Below are positions 55,116 through 63,548 of a stretch of 64,000 bases of DNA, one piece after another. The DNA comes from Trichormus variabilis 0441 (GTDB lineage: Bacteria > Cyanobacteriota > Cyanobacteriia > Cyanobacteriales > Nostocaceae): assembly GCF_009856605.1 (NCBI RefSeq), contig NZ_CP047242.1:5894501-5958500 (forward strand), in the 5' to 3' direction. The notes under the pieces were generated by a model. It searched no databases, had not been told where the DNA came from, and saw only the letters and a list, made by a program, of their open reading frames with translations. The translations under genes and the position numbers were made by a program. Numbering within the stretch: position 1 is the stretch's first letter; each line of letters opens with the position of its first letter.

Positions 55116-55841
55116 TTATAGATTAGATTGACTTTGCAAGCTTTTCATTTCATATTGCACATCTAAAGCAATTTGTAATGCTTCATTTAGTAACCTGCCA
55201 TGCTCAGTGGCTTGTTCTGTCACCTGCATAGCGGTTAAAGTAGCTAAATTATTGGTAAACAATTCTGTATTACCGAGAATAAAATTCTTATTTTCTCTTA
55301 ATATTCTTTCTGTTCTTAAAGCTCTAATTAAATCGGCTCTTGTAAGTTTCAGGGCATCGATAACTTTTTCTCTTTCCTTGATGCTTACTCCTGTATTCCC
55401 TGCATCTTCTATCTGGTCATTAATATCTATAGCTTTAATCACTGCATTGTATCTATCAACATCATTTAAGAGTATTTCTAGAGAATTTGTCATATTTTTT
55501 CTCAGAATTTTTTGTTGGTTACGCCACCAGTAATATAAAAAAGTCTGTGTACTGACAACACCTAAAAAACTGAAAATTATTAATAATAACCAGGATGGCA
55601 TCTCTATCCATGCGGCAAATACTTTGATAAAAATATCAAATATTAAGTATGCAAAAATAAATACAGAAAAACTCAGGAAAACTACTGTAGCCCCTTCAGA
55701 GCCTTTAATCTGAGTTATAATTTTTCTACAAATCTTTTTAAAAATGTTCCTGATAGTAATTAGTTCTGATTTCACAGGTAAGTTAGTCAAATTTTCTAGT
55801 TCTCTATGACTAATCTCCAAATCTTGTAAATCATTACGCAC
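55116..55841 (-). CDS. Two-span membrane protein, unknown function
   Basis: A 241-residue protein with two hydrophobic segments (about 52-72 and 83-105), a soluble N-terminus of about 50 residues, and a long C-terminal region predicted as helix/coiled coil (L-E-I-L-L-N-D-V-D-R-Y and later K-L-T-R-A-D-L-I-R-A-L-R-T-E-R). A short cytosolic tail ends S-Q-S-N-L. No family was recognised. It is single, in an AT-rich surrounding. Confidence 0.65.
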   Translation of the reverse strand: MRNDLQDLEISHRELENLTNLPVKSELITIRNIFKKICRKIITQIKGSEGATVVFLSFSVFIFAYLIFDIFIKVFAAWIEMPSWLLLIIFSFLGVVSTQTFLYYWWRNQQKILRKNMTNSLEILLNDVDRYNAVIKAIDINDQIEDAGNTGVSIKEREKVIDALKLTRADLIRALRTERILRENKNFILGNTELFTNNLATLTAMQVTEQATEHGRLLNEALQIALDVQYEMKSLQSQSNL

Positions 55842-55977
55842 AGCTTTCCCCAGGTTGAAAAAAATAGTTATTTAGTACAATATAACAACCTATTTTAAGG
55901 ATGTCTGAGGTTGCTGTGATTTTGTCTCAAAATTTTTATATTATTAATAACTAAGCTAATTAAAAAAGTAAATACCG

Positions 55978-56262
55978 ATGAAGCAAGTTTCACAGACCTT
56001 GTATGAAAGTAGTCTTTCCCCACTCCCCACTTTCAAGCCAGAAGTGATGAGTCGGGTGGTGCGTTGGCTCTCCTTAACCGCAGGAGAAGTAAGGCAAGGG
56101 AAGGAATTGGCGCTTTTATACCGCATATTTCCAGCCACTAAACAATGGCTAGAGTTAGGGTATTTGGCGATCGCCGATGTGGTAGTCTTACCCTACGTGG
56201 CCTTAGCTGGCCATGGCGAAATTGACCTGACTAGCGGCTTAGGAGGGGATAATGACACGTAA
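55978..56262 (+). CDS. Small protein of unknown function
   Basis: 94 residues. Contains R-V-V-R-W-L-S-L-T-A-G-E-V-R-Q-G-K and a hydrophobic C-terminal half (L-E-L-G-Y-L-A-I-A-D-V-V-V-L-P-Y-V-A-L), and may associate with membranes. Its stop overlaps the next start by 11 bases, so the two may be coupled. The start ATG is clear. Confidence 0.6.
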   Translation: MKQVSQTLYESSLSPLPTFKPEVMSRVVRWLSLTAGEVRQGKELALLYRIFPATKQWLELGYLAIADVVVLPYVALAGHGEIDLTSGLGGDNDT

Positions 56263-56890
56263 ATTTGGTGAAATTGCCTTCACTCCAGAAGTACAAGCAG
56301 CTCAAGAAGAGCGCGGCTCACGGCAGACCTATGATCGCTATATTGCCAATGGCCCTGCTAATGACACCATCACCCCCAACATTGCCAAATTTATCGCTCA
56401 ACTGGAAGGTTTTTACCTGGGAACCGTCAGTTCTAATGGCTACCCCTACATCCAGTTTCGCGGGGGGTCACCTGGTTTCCTCAAGGTGCTGGATGAAAAG
56501 ACGCTAGGCTTTGCTGATTTTTCGGGTAATTTGCAGTACATTACCGTCGGTAATTTATCCAGTAATGACAAAGCATTTCTGTTTTTGATGGATTATCGTC
56601 ATCGCCAACGCATCAAGATTTGGGGTAGAGCCGAATACATTGAAGGCGAATCTAGTTTACTAGAGCAAGTAAGAGTTGCCGATTATCCCGCACAGGTGGA
56701 ACGGGCGATTCTATTTCATGTCGAAGCCACAAGCGAGAATTGTCCCCAACACATTCCCGTCCGCTATTCCGAAAGAGAAGTTAAAGCAATGATGGCACCT
56801 TTAGAAAATCGGATTGCCGAATTGGAACAGCAGTTAAGTGAGCAAAATTCTTCTTCAAAGACTGGAAAGCAACTGCCAAGTAGAGACTGA
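56252..56890 (+). CDS. Pyridoxamine-5'-phosphate-oxidase-like (PPOX) FMN-binding protein
   Basis: A 212-residue split-barrel flavoprotein. Visible parts are G-F-Y-L-G-T-V-S-S-N-G-Y-P-Y-I-Q-F-R-G-G, with the FMN-contact residues, G-F-A-D-F-S-G-N-L-Q-Y-I-T, and F-H-V-E-A-T-S-E-N-C-P-Q-H-I-P. A C-terminal helix follows, with coiled-coil character (M-A-P-L-E-N-R-I-A-E-L-E-Q-Q-L). The true substrate is unknown. The N-terminal region K-F-G-E-I-A-F-T-P-E-V is typical of a cyanobacterial subgroup. Confidence 0.88.
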   Translation: MTRKFGEIAFTPEVQAAQEERGSRQTYDRYIANGPANDTITPNIAKFIAQLEGFYLGTVSSNGYPYIQFRGGSPGFLKVLDEKTLGFADFSGNLQYITVGNLSSNDKAFLFLMDYRHRQRIKIWGRAEYIEGESSLLEQVRVADYPAQVERAILFHVEATSENCPQHIPVRYSEREVKAMMAPLENRIAELEQQLSEQNSSSKTGKQLPSRD

Positions 56891-57010
56891 AAAGCATTTT
56901 CATCTTTGGTGGTGCAACTTGTTTGATCGGGACTGACCTTTTAAATCGGATCTATTCGGTTACGAACTGTTGTAAATTGTGGATTATAACAATTAAATTT
57001 AAATCCACTC

Positions 57011-57379
57011 ATGACATCTATCACCCCCTCAATTCAATTTTTCGCAGGTATTTTTGAAGAACTAAGTAATGTTAGTTTGCGGCGAGAAGTCCGTACTGGC
57101 AAACGCATCGTTATGATGAAGTTTAATCAACTCCAAGCGATAGAAGGATTCAACAGCTTTACTAAACAATCCTTGAATTCTCTATTGTTAACCGATGAAG
57201 AAGGGGAAATTAGCGTCACCCCTTCTGCTACAAGATTTATTTTTGGGGGTGATGAAGGTGATGAATTACAAGGAGTAGAGTGCAAATTTGAAGTTGAGCG
57301 TGATGATCATTGGGAACGGTTCATGCGCTTTATGAACCGTTACGCCGAGGCTAATGATATGGAATATGGAGAACGTTAG
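57011..57379 (+). CDS. Psb28-like photosystem II assembly factor (Psb28-2 type)
   Basis: A 122-residue homologue of Psb28, a peripheral cytosolic protein that binds early photosystem II assembly intermediates through CP47. Matching blocks: S-I-Q-F-F-A-G-I-F-E-E near the start, L-L-T-D-E-E-G-E-I-S-V in the middle, and D-H-W-E-R-F-M-R-F-M-N-R-Y-A-E-A near the end. The rest is diverged from standard Psb28, so I take it as the second paralogue (Psb28-2). The extra 8-residue N-terminus M-T-S-I-T-P-S-I is not in Psb28-1. Confidence 0.85.
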   Translation: MTSITPSIQFFAGIFEELSNVSLRREVRTGKRIVMMKFNQLQAIEGFNSFTKQSLNSLLLTDEEGEISVTPSATRFIFGGDEGDELQGVECKFEVERDDHWERFMRFMNRYAEANDMEYGER

Positions 57380-57451
57380 GTTGAGATATTTGTGAAAACA
57401 GCCTTGGTTTGCAAGTTTCCTGTAGATTCATCTGCTCATGAAGCGCTTTCC

Positions 57452-58474
57452 TTAAATAGCATCCATAAACTGCTTTACTTTGTCAAAGATTGTCTGATCT
57501 GAGATTTTTTCAGCTAGTGTTTGAGCATTGCGATAACACAATAGAGCTAACTTTTTGCGTTTTGTGGTGACGTATAGGTTACCCATATTCAACAAAGTCG
57601 AAATTTCTCCAAGAGAATCTTCTAGTTGTTGATAAATAACAAGTGCTTGTTTGTAGAATTTCAGTGCTTTGCGATGACTGCTCAATTTAGAGTAGGTAAA
57701 GCCAATGTTGTTGAGAGTAGTGGCTTCCCCTGGAAAATCGTTCATGGACTGGCGTGTTAACAAAACTTGATGGTAGAGTAACAGGGCTTGTTTGGGTTGT
57801 CCTAAGTCTAAATAGATCGAGGCGATGTTGTTCAGAGTTATGGCTTCACCCGCTAAGTTCTTGACTGCTTTTTGAATAGGTAATGCTTGTTGAAGATAGT
57901 CTAGTGCTTTCTCAAACTCACCTAAAACACTATAGGCGAATCCAATGCCATTGAGTGTGGTGGCTTCACCAGAAAGGTCTCCTAACAAACGCCGCATTGC
58001 TAAAATTTGATTTTGCAGCAAGAGCGATCGCTTGGGTTTACCCGATCTGATGTAAATTAGCGCCATATCATTGAGGGTGGAAACTTCACCCTGAGTATCT
58101 TGTAACTCTCTGAATATTTGTGCCGCTTTCTCAAAATACTCTAGGGCTTGGGTAAGTTTGCCGAGACGACTGCAAGTAGAACCTAGATTGCTTAAAGCCG
58201 TGGCTTCTGCTTGGATATTACCAATCTCTACAGCTACAGCCAAGGCCTGATGGAAACAATCTAATGCTTTTTGCGGTTGCCAACACCCAAGATATGCTAG
58301 ACCAATATCGTTCAATGTATGACCTTCTCTAGCTCGGTCTGGAATTGCTCTAGCTAGTTGTAAATTTTCTGTTACCAAGTCAAGATATTCTGAAAATTTC
58401 CCCTGTTTGTAGTAAATATTAGCTTCGTTACGGCGTTCTTCCCAAACTTTGACTCGATTGCAAGATTGCGTCAT
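57452..58474 (-). CDS. Tetratricopeptide-repeat protein
   Basis: A 340-residue protein consisting of about seven 40-residue TPR units (for example G-E-A-T-T-L-N-N-I-G-F-T-Y-S-K-L and A-L-K-F-Y-K-Q-A-L), from about residue 55 to 335. It should be a helical scaffold for protein-protein binding. Such 40-residue units are typical of the NB-ARC/LGN type. No catalytic domain, signal peptide or membrane span. The partner is unknown. Confidence 0.9.
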   Translation of the reverse strand: MTQSCNRVKVWEERRNEANIYYKQGKFSEYLDLVTENLQLARAIPDRAREGHTLNDIGLAYLGCWQPQKALDCFHQALAVAVEIGNIQAEATALSNLGSTCSRLGKLTQALEYFEKAAQIFRELQDTQGEVSTLNDMALIYIRSGKPKRSLLLQNQILAMRRLLGDLSGEATTLNGIGFAYSVLGEFEKALDYLQQALPIQKAVKNLAGEAITLNNIASIYLDLGQPKQALLLYHQVLLTRQSMNDFPGEATTLNNIGFTYSKLSSHRKALKFYKQALVIYQQLEDSLGEISTLLNMGNLYVTTKRKKLALLCYRNAQTLAEKISDQTIFDKVKQFMDAI

Positions 58475-58828
58475 TTGACCTCAGTTGTACTGCATATAGA
58501 TTGGCAGGTTACTCTTGAGCAGATAGAACCTTCCTCAGGTTGCCCAACTTTAAGTTAACCTTTATTTTCTACCTTTAGATACAAGACGTAAAGAGATCAA
58601 GATGGTATGGTATCGGGATTATTCAAGCAATAATAAGATATCGAGTGAGCAAAGTATATCTTTATTAGCAAATATGTTCTATTTTTAAACCTGCATCTAG
58701 CTCAAGTAGTGAAGATATTTGATAACAATAAGCCGCCGATTCCAGTAGATGAACACAGACATTTATCAGCGTTCATTGGCGTGTATCGGCGGTGATTATT
58801 TTCGCTATTTTTGCTAGCAGTCTGTGAT
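58475..58828. other. AT-rich gap, no gene
   Basis: 354 bp upstream of the TPR gene and downstream of argD. It holds a short stretch (about 58750-58800) resembling the ACACAGA...GCGGAT type dispersed sequences near 52190. Nothing else was recognised. Confidence 0.55.
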
Positions 58829-60112
58829 TTAAGCTGTCACAGTTGCTAATGCTTTTTCTAGTAACTTTAAGGCGGTGTTGATTTCTGCCTCTGTCACAAT
58901 TAATGGTGGTACAAAACGGACGACTTTGGGCCCGGCTGGTACTAACAGTAAGCCTTCGTTGATGGCAGCTTTGACGACATCAGCAGCAGTTAATTGAATA
59001 TCTGCGGCTAATTCCAAACCGTTAATTAAACCCCAACCGCGAACTTCTGTAAGATGATGGGGATATTTAGCAGCGAGCGCTCTTAAGCCTGCCCTTAATT
59101 GTTCTCCTCTATCTTCCACATTCTGCAAAATATTCTCCCTTTCCAAGGTTTGGCACACAGCCAACGCTACACCACAGGCAAAGGGATTACCACCAAAAGT
59201 GCTGGCGTGTTCTCCTGGTTGGAAGACATCGCAGAATTTCTTACTCATCATTGCCCCAATGGGGATACCACCACCCAAACCTTTGGCGCTGGTGAAAATA
59301 TCTGGTTCTACACCCAGGTATTCATAACCCCACAATTTACCACTGCGTCCCATACCAACTTGCACTTCATCGAACATCAATAAAATGCCAGTGTCATCAC
59401 AAATTTGCCGCAGCTTTTGGAAGTATTCCACATCACCAGGACGAACACCGCCTTCCCCTTGTAAAGGTTCAATGAGAATTGCCGCTACTCGGTAATCTCC
59501 CTCATCTAACTCACTAATAGCTGCTTCTACCGCACTGATATCGTTGTAATTTACATAGTGAAATCCGGGTACCAGGGGATCAAAATATTTTTGATACTTT
59601 GCTTGCCCAGTAGCGGTAATAGTTGCCAACGTCCGTCCGTGGAAACTGGCATTGGCGGTGAGAATAATAGGCTTTTCTATGTCTAAAACTGTGTGGGCAT
59701 ATTTACGAGCCAGTTTAATAGCGGCTTCGTTGGCTTCAGCACCAGAATTACAGAAAAATACCCGATCAGCGCAGGAGTGTTGAATAATCCATTGGGCTAA
59801 TTCACCTTGTTCGGGAATGTAGTACAAATTAGATACATGGTGCAGCTTTTGGATTTGGCGCGTTACGGCTTCTACCATAGCTGGGTGGGCGTGTCCTAGT
59901 GTACAAGTGGCAATCCCCGCCACAAAGTCTAGGTATTCTCTGCCCTGGGTATCCCATACTCGGCAACCTGCACCCCGTTCTAAGGCGAGGGGGAAGCGTC
60001 CGTATGTGGACATAACAGATGCGTCAAAGCTATCTGTACTAAAGGGGCTAGATGCAGCAGAACCTGACTCTGGGGGGTTCGTGGCTTGCTCAATGAGAGT
60101 TTGTAGGCTCAC
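58829..60112 (-). CDS. argD: Acetylornithine aminotransferase
   Basis: Fourth step of arginine synthesis: converts N-acetylglutamate semialdehyde and glutamate to N-acetylornithine and 2-oxoglutarate. 427 residues, class III PLP fold. K277 in T-S-A-K-G-L-G-G-G-I-P is the Schiff-base Lys, D248 in F-D-E-V-Q-V-G pairs with the pyridine N, and S-G-A-E-A-N (123-128) binds phosphate. The N-terminal 35 residues are variable. argD homologues also include ornithine transaminases, but this length and the motifs fit ArgD. It stands alone. Confidence 0.92.
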   Translation of the reverse strand: MSLQTLIEQATNPPESGSAASSPFSTDSFDASVMSTYGRFPLALERGAGCRVWDTQGREYLDFVAGIATCTLGHAHPAMVEAVTRQIQKLHHVSNLYYIPEQGELAQWIIQHSCADRVFFCNSGAEANEAAIKLARKYAHTVLDIEKPIILTANASFHGRTLATITATGQAKYQKYFDPLVPGFHYVNYNDISAVEAAISELDEGDYRVAAILIEPLQGEGGVRPGDVEYFQKLRQICDDTGILLMFDEVQVGMGRSGKLWGYEYLGVEPDIFTSAKGLGGGIPIGAMMSKKFCDVFQPGEHASTFGGNPFACGVALAVCQTLERENILQNVEDRGEQLRAGLRALAAKYPHHLTEVRGWGLINGLELAADIQLTAADVVKAAINEGLLLVPAGPKVVRFVPPLIVTEAEINTALKLLEKALATVTA

Positions 60113-60262
60113 TAACGCTCCTCCTGCGGATTTTTGATTGTATACTTACCTACTAGTTTCCTAGAGTTTCTTAAAAATAAATTTTTATTTATTGTGTTTC
60201 TTACTTTCTCTTGAGCTTAACATTATATATCCTCAAACCTGTGGCAATAGTGGAAAATAATT

Positions 60263-61327
60263 TTGTATTCAACTCTTGAACAGAAATACCAACGCATCCA
60301 AAAAGAGTTAATGGCCGGGGCGATCGCTCTCGGTGGTGTATTAATTCTCGGTACTTTGTGGTATCGGTTTGTCGAGGGTTGGTCATGGGAAGATGCAGCT
60401 TACATGACAGTTATTACCTTAGCTACCGTAGGATATGGTGAAACCAACCCCCTTGGTAGTCGTGGACGCTTATTTACTATTGCCTTAATTTTGCTAGGTG
60501 TAATCAATCTTGGCTACATTGTCAACAGGTTTACAGAAGCAGTTATTCAGGGTTACTTTCAACAAGGTATTCGGCTCAGACAACAGAGGCGCTTAATGGA
60601 ATCCTTATCAGAACACTACATCATTTGTGGATTCAGTCGGACTGGTCGCCAAATTGCCAAGGAATTTCGGGCGGAAGGTGTAACATTTGTGGTGATCGAT
60701 TCTGATGCTGATTCGATAGAAAGAGCGCAAGCCGAGGGGCATACAGCATTTCAAGGAGATGCTACACTTGATGATACTCTCCTGAGAGTTGGGATTGAGA
60801 GGGCAATTTGTTTAGTTGCGGCTCTCCCTTCTGATGCAGAGAATTTATACACGGTTTTATCAGCAAAAACTCTGAATCCCCGCATTAGAGCGATCGCACG
60901 AGCCAGCACAGAAGAAGCTCTGCAAAAATTACAGCGAGGCGGTGCAGATGCCGTCATTTCCCCATATATCACGGGTGGTAAGCGGATGGCGGCCGCCGCC
61001 CTCAGACCGCAAGTATTAGACTTTGTAGACGGGATTCTCACAGGTGCAGACCGTCAACTGTACATGGAAGAATTTTTACTCGACCCGGCCTTATGTCCCT
61101 TTGTTGGTCAAAGCTTGCAAAAAGCCAAACTGCGATCGCAAAGTGGGGCATTAGTCCTGGCTATTCGTCGCATAGATGGTATGCTCATCGGCGGCCCCAC
61201 AGGAGATACAGTGTTAATGCCAGGAGACACGCTGATTTGCATGGGTACAGCCGACCAACTGCGTACCCTCAACCAAATTCTCGGCCCAATTGGTTCTCAG
61301 CAATTACGTAAACCTAAGAATATTTAA
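60263..61327 (+). CDS. K+ channel protein with RCK domains
   Basis: A 354-residue potassium channel with two membrane spans (about residues 18-34 and 70-90), a pore loop and the selectivity filter T-V-G-Y-G-E (55-60). After it comes the RCK/TrkA-N domain (Y-I-I-C-G-F-S-R-T-G-R at about 117) with a G-x-G-x-x-G-like nucleotide site, then a TrkA-C domain. It should form a tetramer in the plasma membrane. The start is TTG 60263. The next in-frame Met (M-A-G-A-I-A-L-G-G) would remove the short charged N-terminus. The ligand that gates it is unknown. Confidence 0.92.
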   Translation: MYSTLEQKYQRIQKELMAGAIALGGVLILGTLWYRFVEGWSWEDAAYMTVITLATVGYGETNPLGSRGRLFTIALILLGVINLGYIVNRFTEAVIQGYFQQGIRLRQQRRLMESLSEHYIICGFSRTGRQIAKEFRAEGVTFVVIDSDADSIERAQAEGHTAFQGDATLDDTLLRVGIERAICLVAALPSDAENLYTVLSAKTLNPRIRAIARASTEEALQKLQRGGADAVISPYITGGKRMAAAALRPQVLDFVDGILTGADRQLYMEEFLLDPALCPFVGQSLQKAKLRSQSGALVLAIRRIDGMLIGGPTGDTVLMPGDTLICMGTADQLRTLNQILGPIGSQQLRKPKNI

Positions 61328-61377
61328 AAGGGTGTAAGGGAGAAGAAATTTATCTTTATTTTCTTCCCCTAAACCCC

Positions 61378-61545
61378 TATAGCGATTTCCAGTTAAGTGA
61401 GGTACAGATAATATTTTGAAACGCAGAGGGGCGCGGAGTAAAGCGCAGCGAAAAGTTCTGTAGGAGGGTCTCCCTCCGTAGGAAACTTTTCAAGACAGAG
61501 GTACACAGAGATTTGTACCTCAGCAGCAGACTAGGAAACGCTATA
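61378..61545. repeat. 168-bp MITE-like element
   Basis: The ends TATAGCGATTTCC and the reverse complement of GGAAACGCTATA are near-inverse. Next to them GAGGTACA and TGTACCTC continue the inverse match. The middle carries an imperfect hairpin (GAAAAGTT...AACTTTTC). The right end recurs at 52211-52241. Confidence 0.7.
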
Positions 61546-61550
61546 AACCC

Positions 61551-62459
61551 CTAAACCCCTTCACTCATTTTATTAGCAGCTCGGTGAGCGCGTGCTTCGG
61601 CTGAAGCCATGACTTCCTCGAAATTTTCTAACACTTCACCAGGGAAGTTTTCTAAAGCTCTGGTAGAGATAGCCACTCGACCTTTACCTTGATCTAAGTC
61701 GATAACTATGGCTTTAATTGTTTGACCAGGTTGAAAGACTTTTTCTAGGGATTCGATGAATTTTTGGCTAACTTGTTTGATATGTAGCAAGGCGCTGAGA
61801 CCATTTAAATCAACAAACACGCCAAAAGGTTTAATTCCAGTTATTTTACCTTCTACTAACTGACCAATTTCTAACTGATTGAAGTTACTAGAACGAGTTA
61901 CCAAACGCTGGGAAAGGACGAGTTTTTTGTTATTGCGGTCTACTTCTAAAAAGCCAGCCGTGAGAGTATGACCTTTAAGGGCTTCTAAATTATCACGCTC
62001 TGTGAGGTGCGATCGCGGAATAAATCCCCGCAAGCTTTGAACATCAACAGTGACACCACCTTTATTCACCCCTGTCACCTTCACATCCACAGGCTGGGAA
62101 TTTTCCTTCATTTGCGCCAGTTTTTCCCAGATATGATTAATTTCTAACTGCCGTCGAGAAAGAGTTACTTGACCTTCTGCATCCTGTTCACGGATGATAA
62201 TAAACTCAAGCTCCTCATGCAACGGCAATACTGCCGCTAAATCGTTAACTGCCCTCAAAGAAGCCTCATCGCGGGGAATATAAGCTGACGACTTGCCACC
62301 AATATCAACATAAGCGCCATCAGGATCAAGTTGGAAAACCTTGCCGTAAACAACTTGCCCCTTTTGGAACTGGTAGTCGTGATTTTCTAGTGCTTTGGCA
62401 AAGTCGTCCATTGTGAAAGACGAGTTGGCTTTTTGAGATAGTTTCGATTCGGAATTCAT
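61551..62459 (-). CDS. S1-domain RNA-binding protein (ribosomal protein S1 homologue)
   Basis: A 302-residue protein with three S1 (OB-fold) domains, at about residues 30-105, 118-185 and 198-270 (for example G-Q-V-V-Y-G-K-V-F, P-D-G-A-Y-V-D-I-G-G-K and G-I-K-P-F-G-V-F-V-D-L). Three domains and this length fit the shorter cyanobacterial S1 proteins (Rps1a/Rps1b, sometimes Nbp1), which bind mRNA and assist translation start. Whether it is the main S1 or its paralogue cannot be told. It has a C-terminal Ala/Arg-rich tail. The start M-N-S-E-S-K-L-S-Q-K is clear. Confidence 0.88.
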   Translation of the reverse strand: MNSESKLSQKANSSFTMDDFAKALENHDYQFQKGQVVYGKVFQLDPDGAYVDIGGKSSAYIPRDEASLRAVNDLAAVLPLHEELEFIIIREQDAEGQVTLSRRQLEINHIWEKLAQMKENSQPVDVKVTGVNKGGVTVDVQSLRGFIPRSHLTERDNLEALKGHTLTAGFLEVDRNNKKLVLSQRLVTRSSNFNQLEIGQLVEGKITGIKPFGVFVDLNGLSALLHIKQVSQKFIESLEKVFQPGQTIKAIVIDLDQGKGRVAISTRALENFPGEVLENFEEVMASAEARAHRAANKMSEGV

Positions 62460-62510
62460 GACTATTGAACTTAAATTGTGGTTATTTTATTTGAAACCAA
62501 GGGAATTGAT

Positions 62511-62550
62511 AATTCGTAATACCCTACGGTAAGCAAGCTACGTAATTCTT
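62511..62550. repeat. Partial AATTCGTAA/CCCTACGGTAAGC composite
   Basis: AATTCGTAATACCCTACGG, then TAAGCAAGCTACGTAATTCTT. It resembles the composite at 32481-32538 and 48681-48750 in reduced form. Confidence 0.5.
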
Positions 62551-62600
62551 AATGAACAAGGCTCCGCTTAAGGTGGTATGGGAATTGAGAGTCTTTAAAC

Positions 62601-63347
62601 CTATGTTGTTAACACAGTCTTAAATAGTTGTTGCACCTGCTCCCAAGCAGCAGCTGCTGCTTGAGGATTATAGCTGGCACGACGGTCACAGAAAAATCCG
62701 TGATCAGCTCCATCGTAGCGGAACACACGATGAGAAATGTTGTATTTTTCTAACTCTGTCTCGATTTGGTCTATTTGCTCTGGGGGAATACTGGCATCTT
62801 CCGTACCAAAAAAGCCATAGAGTGTGCCTTTGATTTCTGGTGTGCGGGTGACAGTAGGATTTCCGCCGCCAAATGTACGGGTAGCAATTCCCGCACCGTA
62901 AAAAGATGCCGTCGCTTTGATATCTGGTAAAGTGGCAGCAAGATAGGCTACATGACCCCCAAAGCAGAAGCCAATACAACCAAAGCCATTTTGTTTCACT
63001 TGGGGGAGAGTTTTCAGATAATCTATGGCTGCTTGAATATCGCTGAGTAATTCTGATGCTTTGGTTTGCATTGCATAACCTCTGCCAACTTCAATATCTT
63101 GGGGTGTGTATCCAGTTTCAAAGCCTGGTGCTTGACGTTGAAACAGCGCCGGAGCGATCGCCACATACCCCAATTTAGCAATCCGTTCTGTCACGTCCCG
63201 AATATGACCGTTAACGCCAAAAATCTCCTGTAAAACCACAATTCCTGGGTAGGAACCTGGTGCTTGTGGCTGTGCTAAGTACCCAGCTATTTGTAGATTA
63301 TTTTGCGAAAAGTTAACGGTTTCTGTGGCAACTACTTGCTCAGTCAT
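62601..63347 (-). CDS. Dienelactone hydrolase family protein
   Basis: A 248-residue alpha/beta-hydrolase. The catalytic triad is C128 (G-F-C-F-G-G, the Cys-nucleophile type of dienelactone hydrolases), D184 (G-T-E-D-A) and H216 (A-D-H-G-F). E41 in L-Q-E-I-F-G is the family's Glu that activates the Cys. In cyanobacteria the substrate is unknown. No signal peptide. It is alone, divergent from the GntR gene. Confidence 0.92.
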   Translation of the reverse strand: MTEQVVATETVNFSQNNLQIAGYLAQPQAPGSYPGIVVLQEIFGVNGHIRDVTERIAKLGYVAIAPALFQRQAPGFETGYTPQDIEVGRGYAMQTKASELLSDIQAAIDYLKTLPQVKQNGFGCIGFCFGGHVAYLAATLPDIKATASFYGAGIATRTFGGGNPTVTRTPEIKGTLYGFFGTEDASIPPEQIDQIETELEKYNISHRVFRYDGADHGFFCDRRASYNPQAAAAAWEQVQQLFKTVLTT

Positions 63348-63548
63348 AATAATTTTTACCCGCGTTGTGTGGTGAATTTCTCTAATTATTTGATATAACT
63401 AGGCTACTTCTCTGAAAATATCAACTACCAATAGTCACCACATAAGAAATTTAAACCCGAAAGTACCCAACATAAAATCGCCAAAATGTTTGGGTTGTTT
63501 ATTGTTATTCATGTTGAATTTTGAATTGCTTATTCAGGAGTTTGGGTG

